From positions 1 to 5,280 of the forward strand of contig QMNH01000079.1 of the NCBI GenBank assembly GCA_003647675.1: a stretch of DNA of 5,280 bases, in the 5' to 3' direction. Numbering within the stretch: position 1 is the first letter of the stretch; the number at the start of each line of letters is the position of its first letter. The notes under the pieces are model-generated. The model ran no database searches, was not told the DNA's origin, and worked only from the letters and a program-made list of their open reading frames with translations. The DNA is from Candidatus Falkowiibacteriota bacterium. GTDB lineage: Bacteria; Patescibacteriota; Patescibacteriia; Patescibacteriales; UBA12075. This document shows, one piece after another, positions 4,044-5,280 of this stretch. Made by a program: the position numbers and the translations under genes.

Positions 4044-5280
4044 TTATATTCCCCTTCCTACGCCTTTAGAACTAACAACTATTCTATTTTCGCCGTCTGC
4101 TAAATTTAAACTATATTGCAACCGTTTTATAATCCCACTAAAAATAATATTACTGTCTCTATTTATATCTAACCTATCGCCGATTTGTGCGGTGCGCCCT
4201 TCAAAAACCGGGATCTCAAATTGTGCGGTATAAGGGTTCCCGTGTTCCAGTAAAATTGCATCGCATATATTTCTGCAATGCGTATCAGTTTCTATGTACG
4301 GGTTTTCGTAAACATCACCGGCCATAGTTGCCGTTATTCCGTTAACCGGCCTCTGTGCTGTTACCACTTTAACGGCCTCCGTTGTACCTGTTCCGTATTT
4401 AATCTTAGTGCCTAGTACTGTTAAGGTGTAGTCAAAACGAGGGATGGCCCATACTTGCACCCCTCCACCCTCCAACATATTTATATTATGTTTTAATTGT
4501 AGGACGTAATCATCGTCCTCGGTAAAAAATGACCAGTCCGCGCCGGTGATAGTTTTTGTGTATGAGTCAAAAGGGTATAAGTAATGTTCAAAAATTCCGG
4601 TTGATGTAAACGAGATACTATTCAAACCTTGTTTTGATATACGGTGTTCCTGTACTACATACTCAATTGTTGTATCAAAATTCTGCCAGTATACTACGTC
4701 TGCTTGTACAGTTCGTGGATCTGTCAGTGCTTTACTACCGCTATACTCTGCGATAATTTCCCCGGAGCCAATAACAATTTCCGCGTTAACTTTCTGCACA
4801 CTTCTTGTAGTCTGTTCATTGATCAAATTATCAAAATCAATTGTAAAATTCAGACTATTTTTAAAAATAATTGATTCGTCAACGGTTAAAATATTACTAC
4901 TTGATAGCCAATTCTGAACTTCGGAATATACCCGTAAATCTGGGTATAAATTCCCCTCAACTTTAGAGCCGCTTAACTCTAAAAATTTCCTGGTTGTATC
5001 AATTACACTTTCATTTGATAAACTTAAAACTGGATGCGCTGAAGCTGACGTGTAATCTTCTATAGTTACCCTGTCCTCTAATATATTCCAGCTTTTTTGA
5101 TTAAGCACACTTTGTATAATATCTTTCATGGTGCTGAAATTATTAGCATATGTATAATTAAAACTACCCGGAAATTGTAATATTCTTGAAGATACAGGGA
5201 TTACAATATCGCCATCTTTTGTGTTTACAAAGTAATCACTGCCATCGATTACCGAGTCATTACCCACCCATTCCACGCCC
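4044..5280 (-). CDS. Phage baseplate-hub or tail-tip-like protein, N-terminus beyond the window (at least 412 codons)
   Basis: The frame is open to the right edge. The first in-window start-like codon is a GTG at 5276 with no ribosome site, and the codon before it is also sense, so the true start lies outside. Numbering from that GTG, the early part (about 40-135) alternates helices and strands with a conserved-looking segment ending SSNILTVDESIIF. The last 90 residues have the order seen in phage hub and tail-tip proteins: NPYIET (325-330), helix CRNICDAILLEHGNP (334-348), strand QFEIPVF, then QIGDRLDINRDSNIIFSGII (364-383) and a closing strand. This is a low-similarity match to the gpD/gp27 and Gp37-like hub fold, recognised by pattern only. 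The hub would sit at the tail tip and link tube to adhesins. The PKD gene follows after three bases. Confidence 0.65.
   Translation of the reverse strand, partial: GVEWVGNDSVIDGSDYFVNTKDGDIVIPVSSRILQFPGSFNYTYANNFSTMKDIIQSVLNQKSWNILEDRVTIEDYTSASAHPVLSLSNESVIDTTRKFLELSGSKVEGNLYPDLRVYSEVQNWLSSSNILTVDESIIFKNSLNFTIDFDNLINEQTTRSVQKVNAEIVIGSGEIIAEYSGSKALTDPRTVQADVVYWQNFDTTIEYVVQEHRISKQGLNSISFTSTGIFEHYLYPFDSYTKTITGADWSFFTEDDDYVLQLKHNINMLEGGGVQVWAIPRFDYTLTVLGTKIKYGTGTTEAVKVVTAQRPVNGITATMAGDVYENPYIETDTHCRNICDAILLEHGNPYTAQFEIPVFEGRTAQIGDRLDINRDSNIIFSGIIKRLQYSLNLADGENRIVVSSKGVGRGI

Noticed and set aside
3955..4233. Plus-strand open frame of 92 codons across the hub-PKD junction
   Set aside because: It is antisense to two well-supported genes, and the ATG has no Shine-Dalgarno.
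4644..4874. Plus-strand open frame of 76 codons, Cys/Ile rich
   Set aside because: It is antisense to the hub gene and looks like a reverse-strand artefact of its codon use.
1..5280. CRISPR array, diversity-generating retroelement, insertion sequence or integrase site
   Set aside because: No regularly spaced repeats, reverse transcriptase, transposase or terminal repeats with target duplication are visible on either strand.

Overview
The window looks like a piece of a tailed bacteriophage or prophage genome. Every gene I can support lies on the minus strand, so transcription runs from 5280 towards 1. The sequence has a low to moderate GC content by eye. Two near-consensus sigma70-type promoters (TTGGCA-16-TATAAT at 948..975 and TTGACA-16-TATAGT at 2033..2060) point to a bacterial host. 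PKD-domain proteins are also common in archaea, so the host phylum is not settled.

Right part, 5280 to 2247 (late or virion block): a 5'-truncated protein with a baseplate-hub or tail-tip-like C-terminus, then a 316-aa protein with two PKD-like domains, a 143-aa Thr/Gly-rich protein of unknown function, and a 130-aa coiled-coil protein with one C-terminal membrane helix, placed where a lysis accessory gene would be expected. The first three are separated by only 3 nt, and all four are in the same reading frame.

Middle, 2246 to 1946: a 301-base gene-free stretch. It holds two GC-rich hairpins with the identical seven-base loop (2111..2147 and 2178..2210), an AT-rich segment with a strong promoter (2033..2060), and a 17-bp palindrome (1979..1995) in the leader of the next gene. 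It separates the late block from the small-gene block.

Left part, 1945 to 1: a run of very small genes of 45 to 109 codons, typical of phage accessory regions. They are a 65-aa protein with a possible 40-codon membrane-peptide extension beyond its TAG stop, a 109-aa zinc-ribbon-like protein, a 45-aa protein, a 94-aa CxxC/CxxC protein coupled by an ATGA overlap to a 47-aa protein, and a truncated gene at the left edge. A 21-bp promoter block is repeated ahead of the 109-aa and 45-aa genes, so these small genes are probably transcribed as separate short units with shared control. Most starts are preceded by an unusual G-rich Shine-Dalgarno (AAAGGGG or GGGGTGG).

No integrase, repressor, replication gene, tRNA, CRISPR array, insertion sequence or reverse transcriptase is visible. 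The small proteins are not recognised beyond their motifs.
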